Assembly (NCBI GenBank): GCA_024636105.1
Contig: JAGXHO010000123.1
Coordinates: 1 to 7,169, forward strand
Source of the DNA: Trueperaceae bacterium
Lineage (GTDB): Bacteria > Deinococcota > Deinococci > Deinococcales > Trueperaceae
Direction: 5' to 3'
Length of the DNA stretch: 7,169 bases
The notes beneath the pieces were generated by a model, which was given only the letters and a program-made list of their open reading frames with translations, did not search any database and was not told the DNA's origin. The position numbers and the translations under genes are program-made. This document shows, piece after piece, positions 1 to 5,677 of this stretch. The stretch's first letter is position 1. Each line of letters starts with the position of its first letter.

Positions 1-9
1 CCCTGCACC

Positions 10-38
10 TTGTTCCAAGGTCGATTGTCGACTATCGT
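10..38 (+). promoter_or_regulatory. Possible sigma-70-like promoter
   Basis: TTGTTC (10-15) and TATCGT (33-38) are separated by 17 bases. The first box shares TTG with the TTGACA consensus, and the second matches four of six positions of TATAAT. The place is sensible, about 100 bases before the binding-protein start and just before a leader hairpin. The match is weak, and in G+C-rich DNA such pairs arise by chance, so this is a tentative call. The real promoter could lie before the window. Confidence 0.25.
22..37. promoter_or_regulatory. Operator-like palindrome, GntR/FadR-type pattern
   Basis: CGATTGTCGACTATCG is a 16-bp inverted repeat centred between bases 29 and 30, with only one mismatched pair (26/33). 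Its core TTGTCGACTA fits the general operator pattern of the FadR subfamily of GntR regulators (t.GT[CA]-Nx-[GT]AC.a) with no spacer. It lies in the spacer and -10 box of the possible promoter at 10-38, where a bound repressor would block transcription. No regulator gene is present in the window. The palindrome is seen directly; the regulator family and the repression are inference. Confidence 0.45.
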
Positions 39-88
39 GGCGGAGCGGTTCGTTCCGTGCCGACCGCCGGACTCGGCGCGCGACCGTG

Positions 89-110
89 CCACTCGGAGCC
101 CTCCGGGTGG
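89..110 (+). promoter_or_regulatory. Stem-loop in the 5' leader of the binding-protein gene
   Basis: Bases 89-97 (CCACTCGGA) pair with 102-110 (TCCGGGTGG) to form a nine-pair stem, with one T-G wobble at 93/106 and a GCCC loop. It ends 14 bases before the ribosome binding site at 125-131. It could protect the transcript 5' end or affect translation, or it may be chance pairing in G+C-rich DNA. No U-tract follows, so it is not an intrinsic terminator. Confidence 0.4.
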
Positions 111-124
111 ATCCCAAGGAACGG

Positions 125-131
125 AAAGGGG
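125..131 (+). promoter_or_regulatory. Ribosome binding site for the binding-protein gene
   Basis: AAAGGGG lies eight bases before the ATG at 140. A second purine patch, AAGGAACGG, starts at 116. The site selects the ATG at 140 over the in-frame GTG at 86, which would put an 18-residue charged extension before the signal peptide. Confidence 0.7.
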
Positions 132-139
132 AACACCGC

Positions 140-1741
140 ATGCATCGAACTGCTGCCAAGCTCCGCCGCGCGTGGGTCGGACTCGCCTGCCTCGCCGCGC
201 TCACATGGGGCACCGTCAACGCCCAAGGCACCCCGGTCATGGGTGGGACGCTGTCGATCGCGTACACCTCGACCTCGCCGCACATCGACATCCAGGCCAC
301 CAACCAGGGTTCTCTCTCGGAGTCCGCGCACTACTACTACGAGACCCTCTTCGATCGCAACGCCGACGGCGAGCTCGTCGGTCTGCTCGCGACCGGCTTC
401 GAGGTCAGCGACGACGGCCTCGCCTACACCTTCACGCTGCAGCCCGGCGTCACCTTCCACGACGGCACGCCGTTCGACGCCGAAGCCGTGAAGTACAACT
501 TCGAGCGCAAGATCGAGCTGCAGCTCCCGACCTGGAACTCGATCCCGTGGGATTCGATCGAGGTCGTCGACGACCTGACCGTTCGCGTGCACCTGACCGC
601 GCCCGCCCCCCACATCGTGCCGGTGCTGTCGGCCAAGACCTGGTCGATGTACTCGCCCACCTGGGCGCGCGAAGTCGGCCCCGACGGTGTCAAGAGCAAC
701 GCTGTGGGCACCGGCGCGTTCATGGTCGAGTCGTTCCTCCCGAACGACACGCTGCGCCTCGTGCGCAACCCGAACTACTGGCAAGAGGGTCTGCCGTACC
801 TCGACGCGGTCGTCTTCCGCGTGATCACCGACCCGAACACGCGCGCCGCGCTGCTCGAGTCCGGTGAGGTCGATCTGGCGCTGGGTCTGCCCGTACCGAC
901 GACCGAACGCCTGAAGACCGACTCGCGCTTCCAGGTCCTGAGCGCCCCCAGCGCGCGCCAGTACTACATCACCCTCAACAACTACCTCGCGCCGACGAAC
1001 GACGTGCTCGTGCGCCAGGCGATCAACCACGCGGTCGACAAGGAAGGCATCATCCGGGCCGTGTTCCTGGGCGTCGGTGCGCAGGTCGCCAACGCGGTCT
1101 ACATGACGCCCGCGGTGAACGGGTACACCGAAGCCGGCAACTACGCGTACGACCCTGAGGGCGCCGAGGCGCTGCTCGAGCAGGCCGGTTGGACGATGGG
1201 CTCCGACGGCGTGCGCGTCAAGGACGGCGAGCGCCTGGAGATCGGTCTCTTCACCCGCCGCGGTTCGGTGACCGGCGACTACGAGATCGCAGAATTGGTG
1301 CAGGGAATGCTCGCCGACGTGGGCATCGCGGTCGACCTGCAGGTCTTCGAGTCCGCATCCTTCGTCCCCGCGGTGACCGTACCCAAGGAGGAGTCGACCT
1401 ACCACATGGCGAACCTCACCTGGGGCACCGTGACCGGCGACGCCGAGTACGTGGTCTCGACGATCTACCGCACCGACTCGGCTGCGCCGGCGCTCTACAA
1501 CCGCGCGTACTACGGCAACCCCGAGGTCGACCGCCTGAGCGACCTGTCGCGGCAGTCGGCCACCCTCGAGGAGCGCAACGCGATCTACGCGGAGATCATC
1601 CCGCTGGTGTTCGCCGACGCGCCGATCCTGCAGCTCTTCGACTCGATCGAGTTCCTGGCGGCCAGCGCCAAGGTCGAGGGCTTGTACTTCGAGCCGGCCT
1701 TCAGCAACTGGCCCGGCAAGTACGCCTGGAAGAACCCGTAA
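140..1741 (+). CDS. ABC transporter substrate-binding protein, family 5 (Dpp/Opp/nickel type)
   Basis: This is a 533-residue extracytoplasmic binding protein that should capture the substrate and deliver it to the permease pair encoded downstream. Residues 1-28 form a Sec signal peptide: basic start (K7, R9, R10), hydrophobic core 11-24, and a V-N-A cleavage site before Q29. Cys17 is preceded by G-L-A, a poor lipobox, so the protein is probably soluble. The mature part opens with GGTLSIAY and carries the SBP_bac_5 hallmarks: YTFTLQPGVTFHDGTPF from residue 96, then a KYNFER helix, a VGTGAF stretch and RNPNYW. Length is normal for the family. The C-terminal part retains the usual PEVDRL and APILQLFD stretches, so the gene looks intact. 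Its leader carries a possible operator, and a hairpin follows its stop codon. The ligand cannot be read from sequence: peptides, opines, nickel chelates and sugars are all known in this family. Confidence 0.95.
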   Translation: MHRTAAKLRRAWVGLACLAALTWGTVNAQGTPVMGGTLSIAYTSTSPHIDIQATNQGSLSESAHYYYETLFDRNADGELVGLLATGFEVSDDGLAYTFTLQPGVTFHDGTPFDAEAVKYNFERKIELQLPTWNSIPWDSIEVVDDLTVRVHLTAPAPHIVPVLSAKTWSMYSPTWAREVGPDGVKSNAVGTGAFMVESFLPNDTLRLVRNPNYWQEGLPYLDAVVFRVITDPNTRAALLESGEVDLALGLPVPTTERLKTDSRFQVLSAPSARQYYITLNNYLAPTNDVLVRQAINHAVDKEGIIRAVFLGVGAQVANAVYMTPAVNGYTEAGNYAYDPEGAEALLEQAGWTMGSDGVRVKDGERLEIGLFTRRGSVTGDYEIAELVQGMLADVGIAVDLQVFESASFVPAVTVPKEESTYHMANLTWGTVTGDAEYVVSTIYRTDSAAPALYNRAYYGNPEVDRLSDLSRQSATLEERNAIYAEIIPLVFADAPILQLFDSIEFLAASAKVEGLYFEPAFSNWPGKYAWKNP

Positions 1742-1762
1742 GCCCCGTCCGTTGAGCCACGA

Positions 1763-1793
1763 CCCGGGAGGGGGGCGCCGCCCCCCTCCCGGG
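1763..1793 (+). promoter_or_regulatory. Perfect GC-rich hairpin between binding-protein and permease genes
   Basis: CCCGGGAGGGGGG (1763-1775) pairs perfectly with CCCCCCTCCCGGG (1781-1793) around the loop CGCCG. It starts 22 bases after the binding-protein stop. No T-run follows (the next bases are CCCCACCC), so it is not a canonical intrinsic terminator. At this position in binding-protein importer operons, hairpins often shield the upstream mRNA from 3' decay or cause partial termination, giving more binding protein than permease. That role is inferred here. Confidence 0.65.
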
Positions 1794-1809
1794 CCCCACC
1801 CTCCACCCC

Positions 1810-1826
1810 GCCGCGAGCGCCGCGGC
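1810..1826 (+). repeat. Small second hairpin in the same spacer
   Basis: GCCGCG (1810-1815) and CGCGGC (1821-1826) can pair around AGCGC, 16 bases after the larger hairpin. A six-pair stem is easily found by chance at this base composition. The remainder of the 143-base spacer (1742-1884) shows no convincing promoter; only the ribosome binding site at its end is clear. Confidence 0.2.
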
Positions 1827-1873
1827 ACCCCGACGGGGCCGAACGCCCGTCCCTATCTCATGGCCCCGACGCC

Positions 1874-1879
1874 GGGAGG
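1874..1879 (+). promoter_or_regulatory. Ribosome binding site that selects a TTG start
   Basis: GGGAGG sits five bases before TTG at 1885. That TTG begins the typical permease start M-V-R-Y-I-F-E-R. The ATG at 1860 is in another frame, and no ATG or GTG lies nearby in the permease frame, so TTG is the best start. Confidence 0.7.
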
Positions 1880-1884
1880 CGCCC

Positions 1885-2805
1885 TTGGTCCGCTACATCT
1901 TCGAGAGGATCCTGATCGGGATCCCCATTTTGTTCTTGGTGATCACGCTGGTGTTCTTCGCGTTCCGGCTGATCCCGGGCGACGCCGCGCGCATCATCGC
2001 CGGCGACGAGGCGCCCATCGAGCGGGTCGAACAGATCCGCCGCGACCTCGGCCTCGACCGCCCCGCCATCGTCCAATACGGCGCGTACCTCGCCGATCTC
2101 GCCCGCGGCGACCTCGGAACGTCGTTCTCGTCGCGCCGGCCGGTCGCGGTCGAGATCGGAAGCCGCTACTGGAACACCTTCAGCCTCGCGCTCGCCGCGA
2201 TCGCCGTCGCCACGGTGCTCGGGATCGGCATGGGGGTGATCTCGGCCCTCTACCGCGGGCGCTGGCCCGACCACCTGGTCACGCTGACGGCGCTCCTCGG
2301 CATCTCCATCCCCGTGTTCTGGCTCGGGCTCCTGCTGATGCAGCTGTTCGCCGTCGAGCTCGGTTGGTTGCCGGCGGCCGGCTACGGCACGTGGAAGCAC
2401 TTCGTGATGCCGACGATCACCCTATCCGTCTTCTCCATCGCCTTCATCACGCGCATGACGCGCTCGTCGTTGCTCGAGACGATCCAACAGGACTACGTGC
2501 GTACGGCGCGCGCCAAAGGCGTCCGCGAGCGGCTCGTGCTGTTCATGCACTCGCTGCGCAACGCGCTCCTGCCGGTCACCATCGTCGTCGGGTTGCGCTT
2601 CGGCTACATGGTCGGCGGCGCCGTGATCACCGAAGAGGTCTTCGCGTGGCCCGGGCTCGGCCGGCTGCTCATCCTCAGCGTCGCCCAGCGCGACATCCCG
2701 CTCGTCCAGGGGCTGCTGCTGGTGTTCGCGACTTCGTTCGTCGTCGTCAACCTGATCGTCGACGTCCTCTACGCCTTCCTCGACCCGAGGATCCGGCACC
2801 GGTGA
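1885..2805 (+). CDS. ABC transporter permease, DppB/OppB type
   Basis: This 306-residue inner-membrane protein is one half of the translocation channel of the importer. It has the DppB/OppB layout: an N-terminal transmembrane segment at about residues 9-27 followed by RLIPGD (28-33), a long extracytoplasmic stretch with the family pattern LGLDRP and GDLGTS, then about five more membrane segments near 100-123, 131-153, 173-192, 229-251 and 276-299. The cytoplasmic EAA loop that docks with the ATPases starts at D203 (DYVRTARAKGV) and runs through LRNALLPV. The protein ends in LDPRIR, as is usual. Length is typical. It starts with TTG. The gene is separated from the binding-protein gene by a 143-base hairpin-bearing spacer, but from the next permease gene by only 13 bases. 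The substrate is not determined. Confidence 0.95.
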   Translation: MVRYIFERILIGIPILFLVITLVFFAFRLIPGDAARIIAGDEAPIERVEQIRRDLGLDRPAIVQYGAYLADLARGDLGTSFSSRRPVAVEIGSRYWNTFSLALAAIAVATVLGIGMGVISALYRGRWPDHLVTLTALLGISIPVFWLGLLLMQLFAVELGWLPAAGYGTWKHFVMPTITLSVFSIAFITRMTRSSLLETIQQDYVRTARAKGVRERLVLFMHSLRNALLPVTIVVGLRFGYMVGGAVITEEVFAWPGLGRLLILSVAQRDIPLVQGLLLVFATSFVVVNLIVDVLYAFLDPRIRHR

Positions 2806-2810
2806 GGGGG
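2804..2810 (+). promoter_or_regulatory. Ribosome binding site for the second permease gene
   Basis: GAGGGGG begins within the TGA stop of the first permease gene and lies eight bases before the ATG at 2819. The overlap of stop codon and binding site favours coupled translation of the two permeases. Confidence 0.65.
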
Positions 2811-2818
2811 CCCCGCTG

Positions 2819-3667
2819 ATGCTACGCAAGCTCCTCAAGGTGATCCTCGGCTTCGCGCGCGACCACAAGCTGGCCGCGATCGGCGCCGTGATCGTCCTCC
2901 TGTTCGTATTCACCGGCCTGTTCGCCGAACAGCTCGCCCCCAAGGACCCGAACCGGGTGTCGGTGCGCAACTCATTGATGCCGCCCAGCGCCGAGTTCCC
3001 GTTGGGCGCCGACAACAACGGCCGCGACGTGCTCAGCCGCATCATCTTCGGCGCTCGCATGTCGCTCTACGTGTCGGTGACGTCGGTCGGGATCGCCGCC
3101 GTGATCGGCGTGCTCCTCGGCATCGTGGCCGCCTGGTACCGCTTGCTCCGGGCCCCGATCATGCGCCTGATGGACGTGCTGCTCGCGTTCCCGGGGATCG
3201 TGATCGCGCTGACGATCATCGCCATCCTGGGCCGCGGGGTCGAGAACGTGATCATCGCGATCGCGATCTACCAGATCCCGCAGTTCGCGCGCCTCGCCCA
3301 CGGCCTCGCGCTGTCTGCACAGGAGCAGACCTACGTCGAGGCTGCGGTCGCCGGTGGCGAGTCCGACGGGGCGATCCTGTCCCGGTACGTGCTGCCCAAC
3401 ATCATCGCCCCGATCATCGTCCAGATCAGCCTGCTCATCCCGGGCGCGATCATGACCGCCGCTGGCCTCAGCTTCATCGGCCTCGGGGTGCCGCCGCCAA
3501 CCCCGGAGTGGGGCGCCATGCTGCAGCTCAGCCTCACGTGGGGGCGCCTCGCACCGCACATGACGATCTTCCCGGGCCTCGCGCTCATGCTGGTCGTGTT
3601 CGGCTTCAACGTGCTCGGGGACGGTCTGCGCGACGCGCTCGACCCGCGCCTGAAAGGGAGGGGATAG
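2819..3667 (+). CDS. ABC transporter permease, DppC/OppC type
   Basis: This 282-residue inner-membrane protein is the partner of the DppB-type permease. It has a first membrane segment at about residues 18-36. Next comes the OppC-family extracytoplasmic motif FPLGADNNGRDVLSR from residue 60, and then about five further hydrophobic segments. The EAA loop is at 172-194 (YVEAAVAGGESDG, then RYVLPN). The late stretch GLSFIGLGVPPPTPEWG is highly typical of DppC, as is the end GDGLRDALDPRLKGR. Length is near the family norm and no key element is missing. The stop lies two bases before the GTG of the first ATPase gene, whose ribosome binding site is inside the last codons of this gene. Confidence 0.95.
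   Translation: MLRKLLKVILGFARDHKLAAIGAVIVLLFVFTGLFAEQLAPKDPNRVSVRNSLMPPSAEFPLGADNNGRDVLSRIIFGARMSLYVSVTSVGIAAVIGVLLGIVAAWYRLLRAPIMRLMDVLLAFPGIVIALTIIAILGRGVENVIIAIAIYQIPQFARLAHGLALSAQEQTYVEAAVAGGESDGAILSRYVLPNIIAPIIVQISLLIPGAIMTAAGLSFIGLGVPPPTPEWGAMLQLSLTWGRLAPHMTIFPGLALMLVVFGFNVLGDGLRDALDPRLKGRG
3656..3661 (+). promoter_or_regulatory. Ribosome binding site within the end of the DppC-type gene
   Basis: GGGAGG is eight bases before GTG at 3670 and sits in a longer purine run (3653-3664). It supports the GTG at 3670, which gives the canonical ATPase start M-A-L-L-E-V-E-N-L. The same frame is open further upstream but reads arginine-rich nonsense there. Confidence 0.7.
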
Positions 3668-3669
3668 TC

Positions 3670-4713
3670 GTGGCGCTGCTCGAAGTCGAGAACCTCAAGA
3701 CCCACTTCTTCGGCCGCCGCGGCGTCACGAAGGCCGTCGACGGCGTGAACTTCTCGGTCGAGAAGGGCGAGATCGTCGGCATCGTGGGCGAGAGCGGGTC
3801 GGGCAAGTCAGTGACCTCGCTCTCGGTCCTCCGCCTGGTCGACGCGCCGGGGCGGATCGTCGAAGGGGCGATCCGCTTCGAAGGGCGCGACCTGCTGAAG
3901 CTCTCCAACGAGGAGATGCGCCGCCTCCGTGGCCGCCGCATCTCGATGATCTTCCAGGAGCCGGGGACCTCGATGAACCCGGTGCTCAAGGTCGGGTTCC
4001 AGATCGCCGAGGCGATCCGGAGCCACGAGCACGTCACCAACGCCGAGGCGCGCCGGCGGACGCTCGAGCTGATGGACCTGGTGGGCATCCCGGACGCCAA
4101 GCGGCGGATCGACCAGTACCCGCACCAGTTCAGCGGCGGGATGCTCCAGCGCCTGATGATCGCCATGGGGCTGGCGTTGTCGCCGGCGCTGCTCGTCGCC
4201 GACGAGCCGGTCACCGCCCTGGACGTCACCAGCCAGGCGCAGATCCTCGACCTGCTGAAGGACTTGCGCGACCGCACCCAGGCCGCCGTGCTGCTGATCA
4301 CCCACGACATGGGCGTGGTGGCCGAGACGTGCGACCGCGTGCTCGTCATGTACCTCGGGCGCGTCGTCGAGGAGGCGCCCGTCGGCGTCCTGTTCGACGA
4401 CCCGCTCCATCCGTACACCCAGGGGCTGCTCGGCTCGATCCCGAAGATCGACGAGAAGGTGGAGTGGCTCGAAGCGATCCCGGGCTCGGTCCCGAGCCCG
4501 CACGACGTGCCGCCGGGGTGCCGCTTCTCGAACCGCTGCCCCAAGGTGATGGACGTGTGCCGGACGACCGAGCCGCCGCTGCGCACGTACGCGCCGGGCC
4601 ACCGCGTCGCGTGCTACCTGTACGACGACGTTGCCGACGTTGCCGACGTCGCCGACGTTGCCGACGTCGCCGACGTCGCCGACGTCGCCGCCGAGGGGGC
4701 CGGCCGTGGCTGA
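3670..4713 (+). CDS. ABC transporter ATP-binding protein, DppD/OppD type, with a repeat tail
   Basis: This 347-residue cytoplasmic ATPase is one of two that power the importer. Visible motifs are Walker A GESGSGKS (40-47), the Q-loop at Q96 (FQEP), the signature FSGGMLQR (154-161), Walker B LLVAD with catalytic E179, and the switch H212 (ITHD). The oligopeptide C-terminal domain follows, with HPYTQGLL and four cysteines at 284, 290, 297 and 315. This Cys pattern holds a [4Fe-4S] cluster in characterised DppD-type proteins; its presence here is inferred. The usual protein would end soon after ACYL (314-317). Instead there are seven tandem Asp-Val-Ala units (320-340) and then AEGAGRG, encoded by a 9-bp DNA repeat. 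The stop lies eight bases inside the next gene. All catalytic residues are intact, so the tail is probably tolerated. Confidence 0.95.
   Translation: MALLEVENLKTHFFGRRGVTKAVDGVNFSVEKGEIVGIVGESGSGKSVTSLSVLRLVDAPGRIVEGAIRFEGRDLLKLSNEEMRRLRGRRISMIFQEPGTSMNPVLKVGFQIAEAIRSHEHVTNAEARRRTLELMDLVGIPDAKRRIDQYPHQFSGGMLQRLMIAMGLALSPALLVADEPVTALDVTSQAQILDLLKDLRDRTQAAVLLITHDMGVVAETCDRVLVMYLGRVVEEAPVGVLFDDPLHPYTQGLLGSIPKIDEKVEWLEAIPGSVPSPHDVPPGCRFSNRCPKVMDVCRTTEPPLRTYAPGHRVACYLYDDVADVADVADVADVADVADVAAEGAGRG
4627..4689 (+). repeat. Seven-copy 9-bp tandem repeat (GACGTYGCC) in the ATPase tail
   Basis: Seven head-to-tail copies of GACGTTGCC or GACGTCGCC fill 63 bases without interruption. The variable base reads T, T, C, T, C, C, C from the first copy to the last. 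The unit is three codons (Asp-Val-Ala), so copy-number change would keep the frame. The repeat ends three bases before the ribosome binding site of the second ATPase gene. In that gene's frame it reads Pro-Thr-Leu/Ser and contains TTG codons at 4631, 4640 and 4658. Replication slippage is the likely origin. Confidence 0.95.
4693..4699 (+). promoter_or_regulatory. Ribosome binding site for the second ATPase gene
   Basis: GAGGGGG is six bases before GTG at 4706, inside the last codons of the first ATPase gene. It decides the start at 4706 over the in-frame TTG codons in the upstream repeat, which have no purine-rich site before them. Confidence 0.7.
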
Positions 4714-5677
4714 GGCCCTGGTGCAGGTACGCGACCTGGTCAAGCAGTTCCCGGTCGCCGGCTCGCGAGATGTGGTGCACGCGATCTCGGGCGTCGACCT
4801 CGACGTCTTCCAGGGGGAGACCCTGGGCCTCGTCGGCGAGTCGGGCTGCGGCAAGACCACGATGGGCCGGCTGGTGCTGAGACTGATCGAGCCGACCACG
4901 GGGCGGGTGCTCATCGGCGGCCGCGACCTGAGCCAGCTGTCGCGCGGCGCGCTTCGCAAGGTGCGCTCCGAGATGCAGATCATCTTCCAGAACCCGTTCG
5001 CGTCGCTCAACCCGCGGATGTCGGTCGAGGAGATCCTGCGCCGGCCGATGGAGATCCACCTCCAGCTCACCGCCGCCGAGCGTTCGGAGCGCGTGGCGGT
5101 GCTGCTCGAACAGGTGGGCCTGCGCGACGACCACCGCAACCGGTTCCCGCACGAGTTCTCGGGCGGCCAACGGCAGCGCATCGCGATCGCTCGCGCGCTC
5201 GCGGTCGAGCCCAGGTTCCTGGTGCTGGACGAGCCGACGTCGGCGCTCGACGTGTCGGTGCAAGCGCAGATCCTCAACCTGCTCCGGCGGCTGCAACGCG
5301 AGATGGGGCTTACCTACCTGTTCATCTCGCACGACCTGTCGGCGGTGCGCCACATGAGCGATCGGATCTCGGTCATGTACCTGGGCAAGGTCGTCGAGAC
5401 CAGCCCCGCCGAGAAGCTCTTCGCCGCCCCGGGCCACCCCTACACCAAGGCGCTCATGTCGGCGATCCCGGTGACGAACCCGAACCTCCGGCGCGAGCGG
5501 GTGCGGCTCGTCGGCGACATCCCCAGCCCCATCCACCTCCCGAAGGGGTGCGCCTTCCACACCCGCTGCCCGTTCGTGATGGACCGCTGCAAGCGCGAGC
5601 GCCCGGAGCTGCTGGCGGTCGCCGGCGACCCCGTGCACCGCGCGGCCTGCTTTCTGACGGAGGAGAACGGAGCGTGA
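4706..5677 (+). CDS. ABC transporter ATP-binding protein, DppF/OppF type
   Basis: This 323-residue cytoplasmic ATPase should pair with the DppD-type protein. It shows Walker A GESGCGKT (44-51), a Q-loop in IIFQNPFASLNPR, the signature FSGGQRQR (151-158), Walker B FLVLD with E176, a D-loop SALDV, and H209 in the switch (ISHD). The oligopeptide C-terminal domain follows, with HPYTKAL and cysteines 282, 288, 295 and 315, the same spacing class as in its partner. ASLNPRMS after the Q-loop is typical of the F subunit. The gene starts with GTG, overlaps the previous gene by eight bases (GTGGCTGA), and its stop overlaps the dehydrogenase start by four. It looks complete and active. Confidence 0.95.
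   Translation: MAEALVQVRDLVKQFPVAGSRDVVHAISGVDLDVFQGETLGLVGESGCGKTTMGRLVLRLIEPTTGRVLIGGRDLSQLSRGALRKVRSEMQIIFQNPFASLNPRMSVEEILRRPMEIHLQLTAAERSERVAVLLEQVGLRDDHRNRFPHEFSGGQRQRIAIARALAVEPRFLVLDEPTSALDVSVQAQILNLLRRLQREMGLTYLFISHDLSAVRHMSDRISVMYLGKVVETSPAEKLFAAPGHPYTKALMSAIPVTNPNLRRERVRLVGDIPSPIHLPKGCAFHTRCPFVMDRCKRERPELLAVAGDPVHRAACFLTEENGA
5659..5665 (+). promoter_or_regulatory. Ribosome binding site for the dehydrogenase gene
   Basis: GGAGGAG lies eight bases before GTG at 5674, inside the last codons of the ATPase gene. It supports a start at the GTGA overlap, which places the Rossmann glycine motif at the expected residues 9-14. Confidence 0.65.

Noticed and set aside
86..139. Upstream GTG start for the binding-protein gene
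   Set aside because: It would put 18 charged residues before a textbook signal peptide. The ATG at 140 has a good ribosome binding site.
1763..1800. Intrinsic terminator after the binding-protein gene
   Set aside because: The hairpin is strong, but no T-run follows and the next genes complete the same importer. It was kept as a hairpin of uncertain role, not a terminator.
32..1828. 598-codon open frame on the minus strand opposite the binding-protein gene
   Set aside because: It is rich in Arg, Val, Gly and Asp with no recognisable domain, and it lies opposite a clear SBP_bac_5 gene. Long antisense frames are expected at this base composition.
4627..4689. CRISPR array or origin iterons
   Set aside because: The 9-bp units have no spacers, are in frame within a coding gene, and lack A+T-rich or replication-gene context.
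3808..5638. Long minus-strand frames (489 and 430 codons) opposite the ATPase genes
   Set aside because: They have no family motifs, are low in complexity and Arg/Val-rich, and run opposite two intact ATPases. They are shadows.
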